Source: Chimonanthus salicifolius (taxonomy: Eukaryota > Streptophyta > Magnoliopsida > Laurales > Calycanthaceae). Taken from it: 64,000 nt of DNA. The stretch spans positions 69,150,781 to 69,214,780 of the forward strand of contig CM023539.1 of the NCBI GenBank assembly GCA_013350335.1. Reading direction: 5' to 3'. Positions 11,041 to 23,105 of this stretch are shown piece after piece. A program made the translations under genes and the position numbers. The notes beneath the pieces were generated by a model. The model was given only the letters and a program-made list of their open reading frames with translations. It was not told where the DNA came from and did no database searches. The first letter of the stretch is position 1; every line of letters starts with the position of its first letter.

Positions 11041-12756
11041 ACTTGGATTTTGGTTTCTTGGACTGGGTGGCATGATCATTCTCAGAATCAGAGGACACAA
11101 TAATGACTATAGGCTTGTCCCTTGTCATTTTCAACTATTGGAGATGGGAGGAACATAAACCCTCTATCTCTCTAGCGAGATTTCGCTTCGGGAGGTCCTA
11201 ACTGCTATCCTAGGGCACGGGAGGAGAGGATGAAACGCAGAGCTTCAACGGGAGGGAAACGATGACTTCAAAATGTCTTGTCGTTTTCTCAAAAAGAGAC
11301 ATTTAAACTTACTCTTTCTGATTCACCAATCGGTCATGACCAATGACCTGTCTGTGTCAACATGTCGATATGTATCGACCTGTCTCCCGTTACGATTTTC
11401 CCCCTTTCAGACAGTGTTCTGAATTCCACCAGTACCGACATGTCTGCTCCTCCAACTAGTTTATCCTTCGAACTAGGTTTTATTTGAAAAAGGATGACTA
11501 GGTATGTGCATGTGTGTGTGCTTGCAATATTCATAGTTCATCGAGCTTTTCTTATACACCCATTTATGCTAGTGATGAAACATACATACACCATATCTGT
11601 GTCATTTGAAGATTGAATTCACCTTTCTGAAAGTAGGCACAGACCATGGATTATGGATCTCTTTTCTGAATCCAAATTAATCCAAGTATCTTGGACACAT
11701 TTAATTCACCAATTTAAGTATATTGCCCAAGTGTGTGATGTCATGAGATGCGGCATTTTCAGGCTTTTATCAAGGCAAGGCATATATGAACATAATTCAT
11801 TCCACATAATGTATAAATTAATGTTTATTGGAATGAAACTCAAAGCACACTAATCATACATTAATTTCCTGATTTGAGTACATTGATCAAGCATACAAAA
11901 ATGAAGTATGACCCTACACATACAGCTCTTATGCCTATTATCATGTTATTACTCAAAACATGATAAAAAAATTTACCATTCTTTCAAGGGAGCTTCAATT
12001 CCTTAAAAAGAGATGGTACTTCAATAGATTATTCAATCATTACCTTTGATAGGTCACACCAAAGTAAATATCCATTTATCAACATGGAGCATGTTTCATT
12101 CCATATGGGATTCACAACTTTTAGGACCTTGGAATGAAACGACATTGTGTATGCATATTATACTAGTTTTAATCACATACATACCTTATACATGAGGTAA
12201 TACATATACTACATTCATTTCCAAAAGATGCACAAATCACATGGCATATGAAAGGAAATGAGATAAGTACATTCCAACAGAAGAGTGCATACCAACATGT
12301 ACAACACATATCTTACAATGGATCAATCCAACAATCAAACAAGAACATGGGTTGAATGTAAGATGCTGGTTCCAAAACATGTTTCAAATGTGGTACCAAC
12401 AGTGGTATCCTTTCACACATTTGAACTTATCATTGTGAGACTTGGGATCTAAGTCCACAATCCAGTGATGGCCTTTTATCAAATCTGGTCTTAATCTTAG
12501 GTGCCTTCCCATTTGATCTTATGGTTCATTTTCCAGATTTTGTACCACGATGTTGGTCTTTAAACATCTCGGTATTTGGCCTTGTAGGATACTTGGAGGC
12601 TACTACCTTCTTCAAGTTCCTTTTCCCCATCTCTTCTTCTCTTAGAGGATATAGCTTGGACTTTTTCAATGGATGAATTTGACCAATCACATATATTTTC
12701 AACACACAAATTTACTGATAGGTGATGTTATCCATGGGGCTAGAAGAGGCGATTCT

Positions 12757-13085
12757 TCAGTGGATTCTTTCAGTCTCTTTTGTTGTTTGATGTCTTTTAA
12801 ATATTTTGACAACATATAATGAAATAGTAATGATGAATGCTACATATGTTTGGTTTAGGTCCATAGTCAATTCATCACTAATCCAAGCAATTTTGGTCTT
12901 TGGCTGAGTGGTCACGAAAATTGAAGGTCTATCCAATACCTCTTCTATAGGCACAGACCACCTTTTTATTCACCTATTTCCAACTATATTTTAATGATGA
13001 AAACATTTGATAGTTATTCATTCCATTTTTCATCAAAAACAGAGTCTTGGAAATATCATGGTTTTCTCTTATAGCCATGGTTCTA
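12757..13085 (-). pseudogene. Decayed gag start of the Sirevirus-like fragment
   Basis: A start ATG near 13080 reads MAIRENHDISKTLFL, matching MAIRESHDISNTLFF in the element at 37033-50466. After frame changes an open stretch (12757-12954) reads MPIEEVLDRPSIFVTTQPKT and AWISDELTMDLNQTYVAFI. The position just after the primer site and the PKTK..W...EL..D...A.. pattern suit a copia gag, but the degree of decay prevents a firm family call. Confidence 0.5.
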
Positions 13086-13129
13086 GGACGGATCAACTCG
13101 GATGGTTAGATCCTTTCTCAAAGCACCAT

Positions 13130-13141
13130 GCTCTGATATCA
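13130..13141 (-). other. Primer-binding site (initiator Met tRNA), minus strand
   Basis: GCTCTGATATCA is the reverse complement of TGATATCAGAGC, 11 of 12 matching the iMet primer site, two bases inside the LTR end at 13144. It fixes the element as minus-strand, with its 5' LTR at the higher coordinates. Confidence 0.85.
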
Positions 13142-13143
13142 AT

Positions 13144-14848
13144 TGAAAGTTCCCAATCTTCAATGTGCTAAAACATCATCATTGACCCTAGAGGGGGGGT
13201 CAATAGGTCAATCCCATTTTTAATGGTGTTTACAAATTTCTTGATGATTTAAAGTGCAGCGGAATGTTTATCAAGAGATTTGTTTAATGTGACAATTTCA
13301 TTAAGCGATCACACTAAGATTATGACCCTTTACATAGTTTGATTATCGATGCTTGTGCGCAATGTGGAGAATGAGATAATCAATATGCAAAGTGATGGTA
13401 TTAAGAAAAGTACTTAAATACTAAATGCAAACACACATAGATCAAACACCATAAGACCATTTTAAAGTGGTTCAGTTAGCCAAACCTACATCCACTATTA
13501 GGACTCGCTCAACCTTGAGCTATCCTCACAATCCACTAAGTCACACCCTCACAATTAGAGTAGGAATTTGACCTCACTCAATCAGCTGGGAATTTCACCC
13601 ACCACTATCGAATAGCAAATCCACCTATTCAAGTGGCTGGAAGTTCCACCCATCCATGTGCCAGAGGCAATGCTCTAGAGTTTTTTTATAATGGTTCCAG
13701 GGTACTCCCCTTAATCCACTTTCAGAACAAAGGTTTTAAAAAAAATTAAAACCAAGAAGCACTTGCCTTTAAAGCTTTTTTCTCCTGATGTGTGCTCTTC
13801 AAGATCCCAACCCAATGTGTGCTAACGTCCTCCTTGTAGCCACTATTAGCAATCACAGTCCAGGGTGTCAAGGAAACTGGTACTACCAAAGGTTTCCTAG
13901 TTTATGGTTCTCTCCTTCTCACTTTTACTGGTTGTTATGAGTTTACTTCCTTCCCTCTATCTCTCACAACTCAATCCAATTTCATTGGTTGTATTTGATT
14001 CCCCTAGCGTATGCACGAGAGAGAGAGTGATCCTTCTTTTCGCCGTTGTTAAGCTCACTGATAAAGATGAGGGTCCAACTGATCCTTCCAAAGGATACCA
14101 ACTGGCTGCATAAATATTGGTTTATATAGCGAAGGCAACCAATTATAGTAACGGTAATGTACTGACGGTCGATCGCACCAAGGGGTCGGTGACTACAAAT
14201 GTTACCGTTACAATTCCGACCGTTGTGCATTAAGTGCACTCCCCAACGGTAATATTCTTTCCCAGTCGACATGTCGTTGTCGCCGATGGGTCGACACTTA
14301 TGGTACAGAGGGATCGGTCCATACGAGAAGCTCGTTCTAGTGCAAAGCAGGCTTGAGAGTAGTTTCATCTCTAGAAACCTATTACCCATAACCACATGTC
14401 GCCCATTACTGAAGGGTCGGTCCTGGTACTCTTGATCGGTCTTTTATTGCCGATATGCCTATTTCTTCAAGTGTCCACATGAGTTCAGAGTTTCAGAACA
14501 CAAGATCTTGATCGAAGAGTCATTGACAACGAGGGGTCATTTCAGCCTTTCACCAAAGGGTTGGTGCATACGAGACTCTCAATCAAAGGCATACCTAGAA
14601 TGACAGTTCAATGTTCCAGAAACTATGTCAATCTGGTCGACCAGTGCTTGACCACGATGGGTCGATCCTGACTACACTGAGAGGTCGGTGAGATAGACTG
14701 GTCGTGCTGATAGTGAAACCAAATACATATTTCCAAGTTAGGTTCCAATTCACTGTCAAATTCTTTCTAGGCTTTTTATGAATAAATCATTTGTTTCTCT
14801 AAGCCTAGAGATAGTCCTCTCTGAGGTGTGGGTACCACCTAAAGCGGA
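13144..14848 (-). mobile_element. Truncated Sirevirus-type LTR
   Basis: The LTR shares with 37033-38919 the blocks ATAGGTCAATCCCATTTTT, GTGCAGCGGAA, CGATCACACTAAGATTATGA and repeated GGTCGACCAG / GAGGGGTCGGT wording, all reverse oriented. About 190 bases of the TG end are absent; the sequence stops at GGTACCACCTAAAG and changes to mitochondrial-like DNA. Confidence 0.8.
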
Positions 14849-16494
14849 GGGGACCAATACCATGGCATCATTAACCCTTCGTACGGTTATGCTTCCTGTA
14901 GTTCAAATGTGAGGAAGAGAGCGACATGCCAGCCAATAGGACCTTCTCCGACGCGAGCTCCTACTCGTCTTAGAAGTCGAACATCGGCATCGGGACTTGA
15001 ATACTAAGAATAAACACCCGCTAAATCAATAGCATGACTCGTCACTAGCTTTCTTCTGCCTTTGACTCCATCCTTGAACTGGAGTTCGTTTCAAAACGCA
15101 TAATCTTAGTTGAATACGCTGAGCCAAGGTAATGCAATTGTCCCTCTAACATGTCATGTGTTCTGGGTTCCTTTTCATAATACTACTACAAGAGATTTGA
15201 ATAGATCCAGTAGCTGGAAGAGTCACTGCCTTTCCGGGTATGCCAGTTGAAGGGGACTTTCGAGACCGACTAGAGCAGACGAATCATTCATTGATCGCGA
15301 AGGTTCCTGAGGTTGATGAAACCGCCCGTGGAACTCTAACTTATGAGGAGGCAATTTTCATTGTCTTTGTCCATTTTTAATCAATGATAACGGAGAGGTC
15401 TTACTTGCGAGCGAGGCAAGGCTTTCTAATCCACCCATCGTTACCCGTATCCATCGATTGTGGTTGACGCTTGCGTTCTATTCCAATGTTGTTCTATTTT
15501 TGGTTGTATCCGTTGCTGTGGCGAGACCAGATGGGAGAGAGAACTAGTTGCCTTAAAAAGTATCTTCATGGGCCTTTTTGAGTTGAATACCGTAAAAGTC
15601 AATCTTTTGATTGCTTCCAAAATGCACTAGTATGGGTACTTGGGTGAATTCTTATTCTTAGTCTCGCCAAGTGAGATCGGGCTTTTAAAAGGAAAAAGCG
15701 GAAATGCCCCCTTTTTCCTCATAGGGCTGAAAGCTCTGATCAAGGCAATGAACATTGTTCACTTGGAAACTAATAATCACGAAAAACGAATGAAAGTCAT
15801 AGTTCACTGTGCTATACATACTACTTTAACAAGGGATCCTCTTGCTATTGCTGACTTGTGCGCGTGTTGCCTCTTAGTCCGGTGCGTTACCGATGTCAGT
15901 GCTAATTGACGGTTCAGATTGCTTCTTCCTTTGGTTATACTCGTATGTTGAGCGTATTCTCTTATCTCCTCTTATCTAGTGAAGCGAGTGGATCCTTCTG
16001 AAGCTTGCGAGGAAAGAGACTACAGCTTCGATAATTGCATTACCTTCTTTCGCCTTTCAATGATGTAATGAGACCTTGGGATGGGACTTCGAAAGCTACT
16101 TAAGGCTCGCCGGCTAAGGAAGGCTAAGGTCTCATATGCCGGTGCCTAACTCAAGTGACTAAGAAAGGAAACATTAGTGACAGCCAATAGCCAAGATTCC
16201 TCTACTGGCGTGCCTGCCTTAGAGCTCGAGCTCTTGGTCGTTGAGTCATTCTTCCACTGCATTCCCCCCTTAGGGCAGGCTTTCGATTTTGACAGTTTTT
16301 AAGGGTGGCTCTAACTTAAGTACCTTTTGTTGGTTCGAACCAAGGATTTAAGCTAACTTGTTGAATGAAAGAGAGAACGCCAACAACAGGCCGGTTTATT
16401 CTTTAAGCCAGGGGCAGCTCAATAGGATTGTTATACATTATACATAAGTTAAGTATAATATAATAGAAATTGACAGTTCCCTTGGAAGTTAGAA
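14849..16494. other. Mitochondrial-like DNA mosaic, no gene recognised
   Basis: The tract lies between two inverted Sirevirus-type LTR pieces and has the same character as 1561-5262 and 9522-11040 (for example CGACGCGAGCTCCTACTCGT near 14950 and GCTCGCCGGCTAAGGAAGGC near 16105). A plus-strand frame at 15640-15909 (89 aa) has no family I recognise. I see no tRNA or rRNA gene in it. Confidence 0.4.
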
Positions 16495-18230
16495 AAACAT
16501 GATAGACCCTAAGGGGGGGTGAATAGGTCAATCCCATTTTTCATGGTGTTTACAAATTTCTTGATTGTTTTAAGTGCAGCGGAACATTAATCAAGAGATT
16601 TGTTTAGTGTGATAGATTGTTTTTAATTTTTTTGAATGATCACACTAAGATTATAACTCTTTACATTTTGCTTGATTATCGATGTTTGTGCACAATGTGT
16701 AAAATAAGATAATCAACATGTAAAGTGATGTGTGTTGAGAAGAGTACTTAAATACTAAATACAACACAAAAAGATCAACACCATAAGACCAATTTTAAAG
16801 TGGTTCGGTTAGCCAACCTACATCCACTGTTAGCACTAACTCAACCGTGAGTCATATCCAAATCCACTAAGTGGGGACTTACACCCTCACAATTAGAGTA
16901 GGAATTCCACCTCACTCAATCGGCTCGAAATTTCACCCACTGTAGAATAGGATTTCCACAGATCCATTTGGCTGGGAATTCTACCCACCATTGTGCCAGA
17001 GACGGCGCTCTAGAGTTTTTTATAGTGGTTCCGGAGCAAATCCCCCTTGATGCACTTTCAGGAAAAAGGTCTTAAAAGAAAATTAAAACCAAGAAGCACT
17101 TGTCTTTGTAGCTCTATCTCTTGATGTGTGATTCTTCAAGATCCACCCCAATGTGCGCCGAAACTCCGCCTTGTAGCCGTCATAAAGCAATCACAATCCA
17201 GAGCGACAAGAAAACTGGTTATACCAAAAGGTTTCCTAGTTTATAATCCTTTCCTCTCTCTCTCACAAACTCAATCAATATGATTGGTTGTATTAGATTC
17301 CTCCAAGTGTAAGCACGAAAGAGAGAGTGATCCTTGTGTTGGCCCTTGTTTAAGTTCACTAATAATGATTAGGGCCCAACTGATTTTTCCAAAGGATGTC
17401 AACTGGTTGCATAAAGATTGGTCTATATAGAGAAGGCAACCAGTTGCAGCAACGGTAATATACCAACAAGTTAGGCACACCGAGCGGTCGGTGACTAGAA
17501 ATATTACCGTTCAATAACTCAATCGTTGCGCATTAATGCACTCCCAACGGTAATATTCTTTACCGGTCGACATGTCAATGTCGCCAATGGGTCGATAGTT
17601 ACGGCAGAGGTCAGTCCATACGAGAGGCTCAGTCTGGGGCAACACCATGCTGACAGAGTTTCAAGTCCAGAAACCAGTCATACCCAGAACAACCTATCAC
17701 CCTTTACCGAGGGCTCAATCCTAGTACTCTCATCGATCTTGTACTACCGATATGTCTATTTTCATGAGAGCCAACCTGAATTCTAAATTCCAGAACTCAT
17801 AAATCTTATCGAAGAGTCGTTGACCACGAGGGGTCATTTCAGCCTTCCACCGAGAGGTCGGTGCATACGAGACTCTCGATCAGAGGTTTTCCTAAAATGA
17901 CAGTTCTATATCCAGAACCTATGTTTATTTGGTCGACCAGTCTTTGACCACGATGGTCGATCCTGTCTCCACCGAGGGGTCAGTGAAACGACCGTTGAGC
18001 TGACAAAGTGAAATAAATACATATTTTCAGGTTTGGTTCCAATTCACTGTCAGCTTTCTCTCTAGGATTTTAATGATTTTACCATTAGTTCAACTAAGCT
18101 TAGGGATGGTCCTCTCTAAGGTGTGGTTATCATCTAAGTCTCTATGGGCATAATACATACCTTGTGATTGTCATAATGATGAACTTCAATCTGTGGAGTA
18201 TGATCTTCACTCTTGATCACTTTGATCTTC
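16495..18230 (-). mobile_element. Second Sirevirus-type LTR fragment, running into the gap
   Basis: The sequence aligns by eye along its length to 13144-14848 and, reversed, to 37033-38919. Its outer CA end is missing (it starts at ATAGACCCTAAGG without the CATTGAAAATGGGAACTTTCA-type terminus), and no primer site adjoins it. Toward 18170-18230 it reads GAACTTCAATCTGTGGAGTA and ATCTTCACTCTTGATCA, close to the LTR start region, then the N gap begins. It cannot be the 3' LTR of the 11040-14848 fragment, because it lies on the wrong side. Confidence 0.75.
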
Positions 18231-18330
18231 NNNNNNNNNNNNNNNNNNNNNNNNNNNNNNNNNNNNNNNNNNNNNNNNNNNNNNNNNNNNNNNNNNNNNN
18301 NNNNNNNNNNNNNNNNNNNNNNNNNNNNNN
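18231..18330. other. Assembly gap of exactly 100 N
   Basis: There are one hundred consecutive N. The round number marks a scaffold join of unknown true size. Linkage between the mitochondrial-like mosaic on the left and the EXO70 region on the right rests on this join. Reading frames drawn across it are meaningless. Confidence 0.99.
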
Positions 18331-18406
18331 TCGCCCACAATTGTTTTTTCCTGTGTGGATGCGTGTTCTTGTACAAGTGTACATAAACATGATACGGTAT
18401 CCCGCT

Positions 18407-20307
18407 TTATCGGGAAGAAGAGCCCCGCGAGTGGCGTACTGGAGATGCCGAAACCGATACGGAGGCAGAACCCGAAACTGAACTGCCGGACCATAGAAGA
18501 TCCGACAAATAGTTCTCTAGATCCTCGGGAGCGAACTTGACAAAGATCTCCATATGTCTCTCGTCTCGTAACAAAACCCGGTACTTGCCGTAGAACGCCT
18601 GATACGCCGGCATGATTTTATTGGCAATGGAGAGCTTGATGTCATCACGCAATCTGGTGTCCGGCACGATCCATGTTGTCTGCGTCCGGTATGCAGCCTC
18701 AAAAGCAGAATTGAATCGTTGGAAGGCGTCCTTCGCCGCGACAAGTGGGAGATCGGCTGTGGGATTGGCGGCAGCGATTGTATTACATTTGCCCAGGCCA
18801 TCCGCTCGTAGTTGGCGGCGTACTGCCGGACCTTCGACTCGTGCCTCATCAGCCATTCCTCGCCGAGGAGGAAGCGGAGATCACAACCAGAGACTTTTGT
18901 CACGACATAACGGAGATTGTTAGCGAGAAAGAGATAGGACAGACCGACGTCCTTGTACAGCTCGGCCTTGCCGTCCAGCTTGCAGAGGAGAACTAAGATA
19001 AGCCACTCAAGCCGGGCTGCAATCGCCGACACTGGATTATCTGCCAGCAATGTCTCCGGGACTGTGTTCTGGACTTGGATTGGATAATCGGCGAAGATAT
19101 CTGCAAGTATTCCACTGTAATCGCCCAGGAAACAGACATAATTCATAACGTAACGGGTGAGCGGGTGCAGCCCACCGCTGGGAACCGGCGACCGGGAGAT
19201 GTCCTTCTGAATTGCCGATTCGAAGTCGGCAAGGGTGGATCGGACCGCCTCGCCGACCTTGACAAACGAGGCAGTCGTCTGCAGCCTCACTGCCGACGTC
19301 AACTCATGAGAAAAGATTGATTCAATATCTGTCCACAGCTCCGAGATAGTATCGTACATGTCGAGCAAGCGGAACATCTTCTCCGGCGACCTTCTTGCAC
19401 TTGACAGCGAACGACCTCTGGGAATCTGAAGAGTGCCACGGCCGCCTTTCTTTGGTGATGTCGGCAAAGCACGATTCTCTAGGTATGGCATCGGAGGAGG
19501 CAAGACATGATCGCAGAGCAAACGCTCGCGAAGAAAGAGTCTTGACGGCGATCTTGGCAGTGTTGACCAATTCTTGATCTTGAGCTCAATAATTCCCAAT
19601 CAAGCTTGTGAGGTGTTGGGGCGAGGTGCGGTCGAAGCCGAGGCGGTTAAAGCCCCTCATCCACTATCGATTTTCGACATGATCTTGTAAATCTTGACGC
19701 ATTCTTTGCCATACCCAGATTGGGTCATGCATTCGGCAATCGATCGGAGATCTGCCATGGCCACAGACGCCTCCTGCTCCACTTCTTGGATGGAGGCGCC
19801 AGCAGAACGGACACTCTTATCATCTTCTTCAGCGTCATCGTCTTCATAATCGGATACGCTGGATCGGGTGGCAGTGGACGAACGGCCAGATACTGATTCA
19901 GGATCAAGGTGGTCGCGGTTGCTAGCCAGAATCTGATAAAACTCCTTCTCCAGCCGCTTCATGGCGATCTGCATGAGGTGTTGGGCGTGGATGAGCTGGC
20001 TGGTGTGCGACGTGGAGTTGTCCTGGACGTAGAAATGCATGGCAGCTTGTAGGTCTTTGACGGCCCGGATGAATTCCCGGGCCTCTCGACGGTTCTCGTA
20101 GAAGAGGGAGGTTATCCTGGCGTAGGAGGAAGAATCTGGGTCCCACTTGGTGATGATGGATTCAGCGGTGGCGATGTTGTCCTCCATCATTGTCTCGGAA
20201 AAGAAGTGGTGGATGGGAGTGGAAGAAGGAGAAGAAGAAGGCATGGATGGGGCTGGAGAGGATTTGGCAGAGTGGAAGAAGATGCTCCTCATTCCCTTGC
20301 TCGGCAT
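18407..20307 (-). pseudogene. EXO70 exocyst subunit, EXO70H-like, with multiple frameshifts
   Basis: EXO70 proteins are subunits of the exocyst complex, which tethers secretory vesicles to the plasma membrane. The start at 20305-20307 gives MPSKGMRSIFF, then TAESIITKWDPDSSSYARIT, REAREFIRAVKDLQAAMHF, MKRLEKEFYQIL and DPESVSGRSS, with an acidic linker (DYEDDDAEEDD). After a stop at 19657, conserved blocks alternate between frames: ELKIKNW; VNTAKIAVKTL; RERLLCDHV; RESCFADITKE; SPEKMFRLLDMYDTISELW; HPLTRYVMNYVCFLGDYSG; LCKLDGKAELYKDVGLSYLF; then from about 18775 KDAFQRFNSAFEAAYRTQT and FAPEDLENYLSDLLW to a stop at 18407. Total length (about 630 codons) and lack of introns fit the plant EXO70H group. 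At least five single-base frame changes occur, most between 19670 and 19390. It is either a pseudogene or a gene damaged by assembly indels. Confidence 0.9.
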
Positions 20308-20512
20308 ATTCGATTATTTTTCTTTTTCTCGCACAAAAAATGTGTATTTCTGTTTGGCAGAAGGGAAATTGGAATTTGGAGCAACTAGAGAGAAATGTTG
20401 TGATTTTGGAGGGTTTGGTTTGTGAGAGAAACTTCGTTTTTTTCAAGTGGAAATCTGTTTCTGTGAAAATCAGAGTGGAAAGAAATTCCTTAGCTGAGAG
20501 AGAGAGTGAGAG
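20308..20512 (-). promoter_or_regulatory. Predicted 5' UTR of EXO70
   Basis: On the minus strand the stretch between the likely transcription start (about 30 bases below the TATA box) and the ATG is CT-rich, with CTCTCACTCTCTCTCAGC near 20500 and several TTTC tracts. No upstream ATG-initiated frame of note was seen. The start position is inferred. Confidence 0.45.
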
Positions 20513-20540
20513 ATGAGAAGAAGAATAAATGTGGAGATGT

Positions 20541-20549
20541 CTATATAGA
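20541..20549 (-). promoter_or_regulatory. TATA box of EXO70
   Basis: The minus strand reads TCTATATAG about 235 bases upstream of the ATG. This fits the plant TATAWAW consensus at a sensible distance for a 200-base leader. It is the only good TATA box close to the gene. Confidence 0.55.
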
Positions 20550-20639
20550 CACTGAGTTTGAAGACTTAAGGAGCAATTGAGACTTGAAAGAGAACGGTTC
20601 TCACTTCGCAATCGTGACTTGTTATGGTCAGAGAGAGAG

Positions 20640-21881
20640 TTTGACTCGTAACGCGGTCTTTCCTTTATTTCGGCTGTGTAAATGACGAATTCTTCACTGA
20701 TACCGTTGATTTTTCGGAGGCGCTGTTCGGATAGCCATTACTCATTTCTTTTGACTTGGTAACACTTGATAGTTTGTTTTCATGCGTAATTTGTCTTTTT
20801 TATGTAAGTCAAATATGTATAAATAACGTCATAACTTTTCAATAATGAGTTTAAAATATTACCTTAAATATTCAGGTAAGAAGATCATTTGAATGAAATA
20901 TATGCATATTTCTCAGGATTCTCATTTAAAATATTTTCAAAATAAAACACTGATTAAATTACTCTTTTTAAAATTCAAATAGCAACTTGGAAGGATTGCT
21001 TTAATTCAAAAGGGTAAGAATATACTCGTCTAATAAAGTGAAGTTTTGAGTTCTATATATGTTCAATCCTTCTAGATCACTTTTCATGAAGTTACTCTCT
21101 ATCGATTTATCAAATGTGTTTGGATTGAGAAGTTTGCACTTTCTCATGGGATTAGTCTCACCTCCAATATAAGGTTGGAATCCTAATGTTAAAATAAAAT
21201 TCAAATAACAATATACATATTTGTGTAATACTTGATTTCCTTCGCACAAGATCCATTCGGAATAATAAAAGTGAGTTTCATGAAAAGTTTTATATCTAAC
21301 TATAGAATTCTACTAAATTATATTGATTAATTTAATTAATTATATTTTGGAGTCTACAATTTTTATTATAAATAAATTATGTTTTACTCAATCAAATTAA
21401 AGTTTAATAAATTTTATATTAGACATTTCAACAGATCCATTTCCATTACAATTAATTTACTTTTGTATTCGGAATTTCGGATCATCTAATAATAACCATG
21501 GCATCAGTTTTCTAAAAATTGATTCCAAAATTATTATCAGTTTCTGCATTATTCTCATTTTTTAGTAATTGAAACTTTTAATTTCATTTTCATTTTCTCA
21601 TCTACTCTTATTAAGAATCGAGATATGTGTCTGATTTAGGAATAGACGCTTTACTCTAGTGACAACGTCTTCTTCTCTGCATAGTAGGTGAAGGTGTTTG
21701 AAACTAATTAAATAGTAAGAAAATGAAAAGAGTTTATTAGATCTATTTAAATATAAAAATTAATCAATTAGATGACTAAATCTAGAAGATTTAAAAAAAA
21801 AAAAAAACAAATCAAAATAAGGACCCCAAGATTTTCATATATTTATATCAAATTCAAAAGTAATTTTTAAAATTTATATTT
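20640..21881. other. AT-rich intergenic DNA, nothing identified
   Basis: The stretch is AT-rich with oligo-A/T runs and no reading frame, repeat end or RNA gene I can support. The distal EXO70 promoter probably lies in its first kilobase. Confidence 0.6.
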
Positions 21882-21895
21882 AAATAGAATTAAAA

Positions 21896-22069
21896 ATATT
21901 TTTTTTTAATTTACGTGTGGAAAACCGTGGGATACCCAGAATAAAACCCCCACGGGTGAATCTACTACCCCTAAGGCACACCAAGATTAGCCCATAGAGA
22001 CTTGAATCCACAACCTTCTACTTCCTGAGGCGGAAGGAAATCAGTTGAGTTACACCCATGTGGTTCATA
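21896..22069 (-). mobile_element. tRNA-derived SINE, copy 1
   Basis: The minus strand reads a tRNA-like head with box A GTAACTCAACTGA and box B GGATTCAAGTC, then the family body CTTGGTGTGCCTTAGGGGTA and an A-rich end. It is flanked by a perfect 14-bp duplication AAATAGAATTAAAA at 21882-21895 and 22070-22083, diagnostic of LINE-driven insertion. The body matches the copies at 29711 and 30489. Confidence 0.88.
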
Positions 22070-22083
22070 AAATAGAATTAAAA

Positions 22084-23105
22084 TATATTTTACTTGATAT
22101 AAATTAAAAAAATGTTAAGTATCAATTTATTAAAAAGTTTATTATTAATAATAATGATGTGACCTCTAAACTCAGATATTTATGGTGGCTTAAACTTTGA
22201 GATTAAGTTGTTAGGGCTTTAAGTTAAATGGACTATGCAGAGTAATGCTTGTTCAATCATTTTAAAACTTTAAATTTAAGCAATTGATAGATTATTTAGT
22301 ATCCATTCCGGTAGTGATCTCATTGAGATCAGTGCTGACTTGGTCAAAATTTAAATGATAATATTTTTATATTAAACTTTTGCTTTATGTTCATCTCCTT
22401 AAACAAGAAAAATAAAGAAAAACCCACAAAAATTTGGTTCAAATAATGGTCCCCAATTCCCCGGTCTTCAGGGCATAGGAGTGGAACAAAGTTTGACTTC
22501 AACCAAAGTATAGAAGCTTTTAAAAAATACCCACTGACTTTACTCACTAATCATCTCAATTAAAACTTAAAAGCTTATTATTTCTAATACCATACTTTGT
22601 TAAGATTTTATTTCAGGGATATATTATTAATGGGGTTAATGATGGATATATTTTAATTTTTTTATAAGAAATAAAGTCTCTTATGTTAGAAGGATCTTTA
22701 AATATTGTTCCTTTGTAAATAAGATCCACCAAAGAATTTATCACATGTTGGAAAACCTAAATCATTTTTGTATTTCAACCAAGTATTTTGCACTTCTGGC
22801 ACATCTTAATACTTAGGAGTGATTTAATATTTTAAGATATGTTTGTGTGGAGCTATTTTAGTAGAAATTGATTTTTTTTGTGAATTCTTATTTTTATATA
22901 AAATGAAATCTATAGATTTTGTTTTTCACATTTATAAATTTTTATTGAGTGCTACAGAAAGGTTTTGAAAATGATTCATCAATAAAATAATTCTATAAAT
23001 AGGTGTGTGAGGCATAGGTTGTCACTTGATTGTATTTAATTCTAAATAATGATGATCATCATCATAATAATAAAAAATAATAATAGAATAATTGTAATGA
23101 TTTTT
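22084..23105. other. AT-rich intergenic DNA, nothing identified
   Basis: There are no coding frames of note and no clear repeat ends. Short frames here are shadows of AT-rich sequence. Confidence 0.6.

Larger units (their letters stand above)
11040..14848 (-). mobile_element. Sirevirus-like copia fragment, minus strand (5' LTR plus partial internal region)
   Basis: Read on the minus strand this holds most of an LTR (13144-14848), a primer site (13130-13141), a decayed gag start and about 2 kb of leader/internal sequence. It is an inverted relative of the element at 37033-50466: CATGTCGATATGTATCGACC (from 11360) matches 47190-47205 in reverse, and TTCATCCATTGAAAAAGTCC (reverse of 12660-12680) matches 39390-39410. 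The first 190 or so bases of the LTR are missing at the 14848 border, and the 3' half of the element is missing at the 11040 border. No pol is present. Confidence 0.75.

Noticed and set aside
15640..15909. 89-residue frame as a mitochondrial gene
   Set aside because: No family is recognised, and chance open frames of this size are expected in the tract.
16495..18230. 3' LTR partner of the Sirevirus fragment at 11040-14848
   Set aside because: The primer site at 13130 makes the 13144-14848 LTR the 5' LTR of a minus-strand element, so its 3' LTR must lie below 11040, not above 14848.
18134..18494. Reading frames crossing the N gap
   Set aside because: They exist only because N carries no stops; the gap content is unknown.
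20308..20611. 149-residue minus-strand frame upstream of EXO70
   Set aside because: It lies across the promoter, CT-rich leader and gene start in another frame, and its translation is low complexity (SLSLS, SSS).
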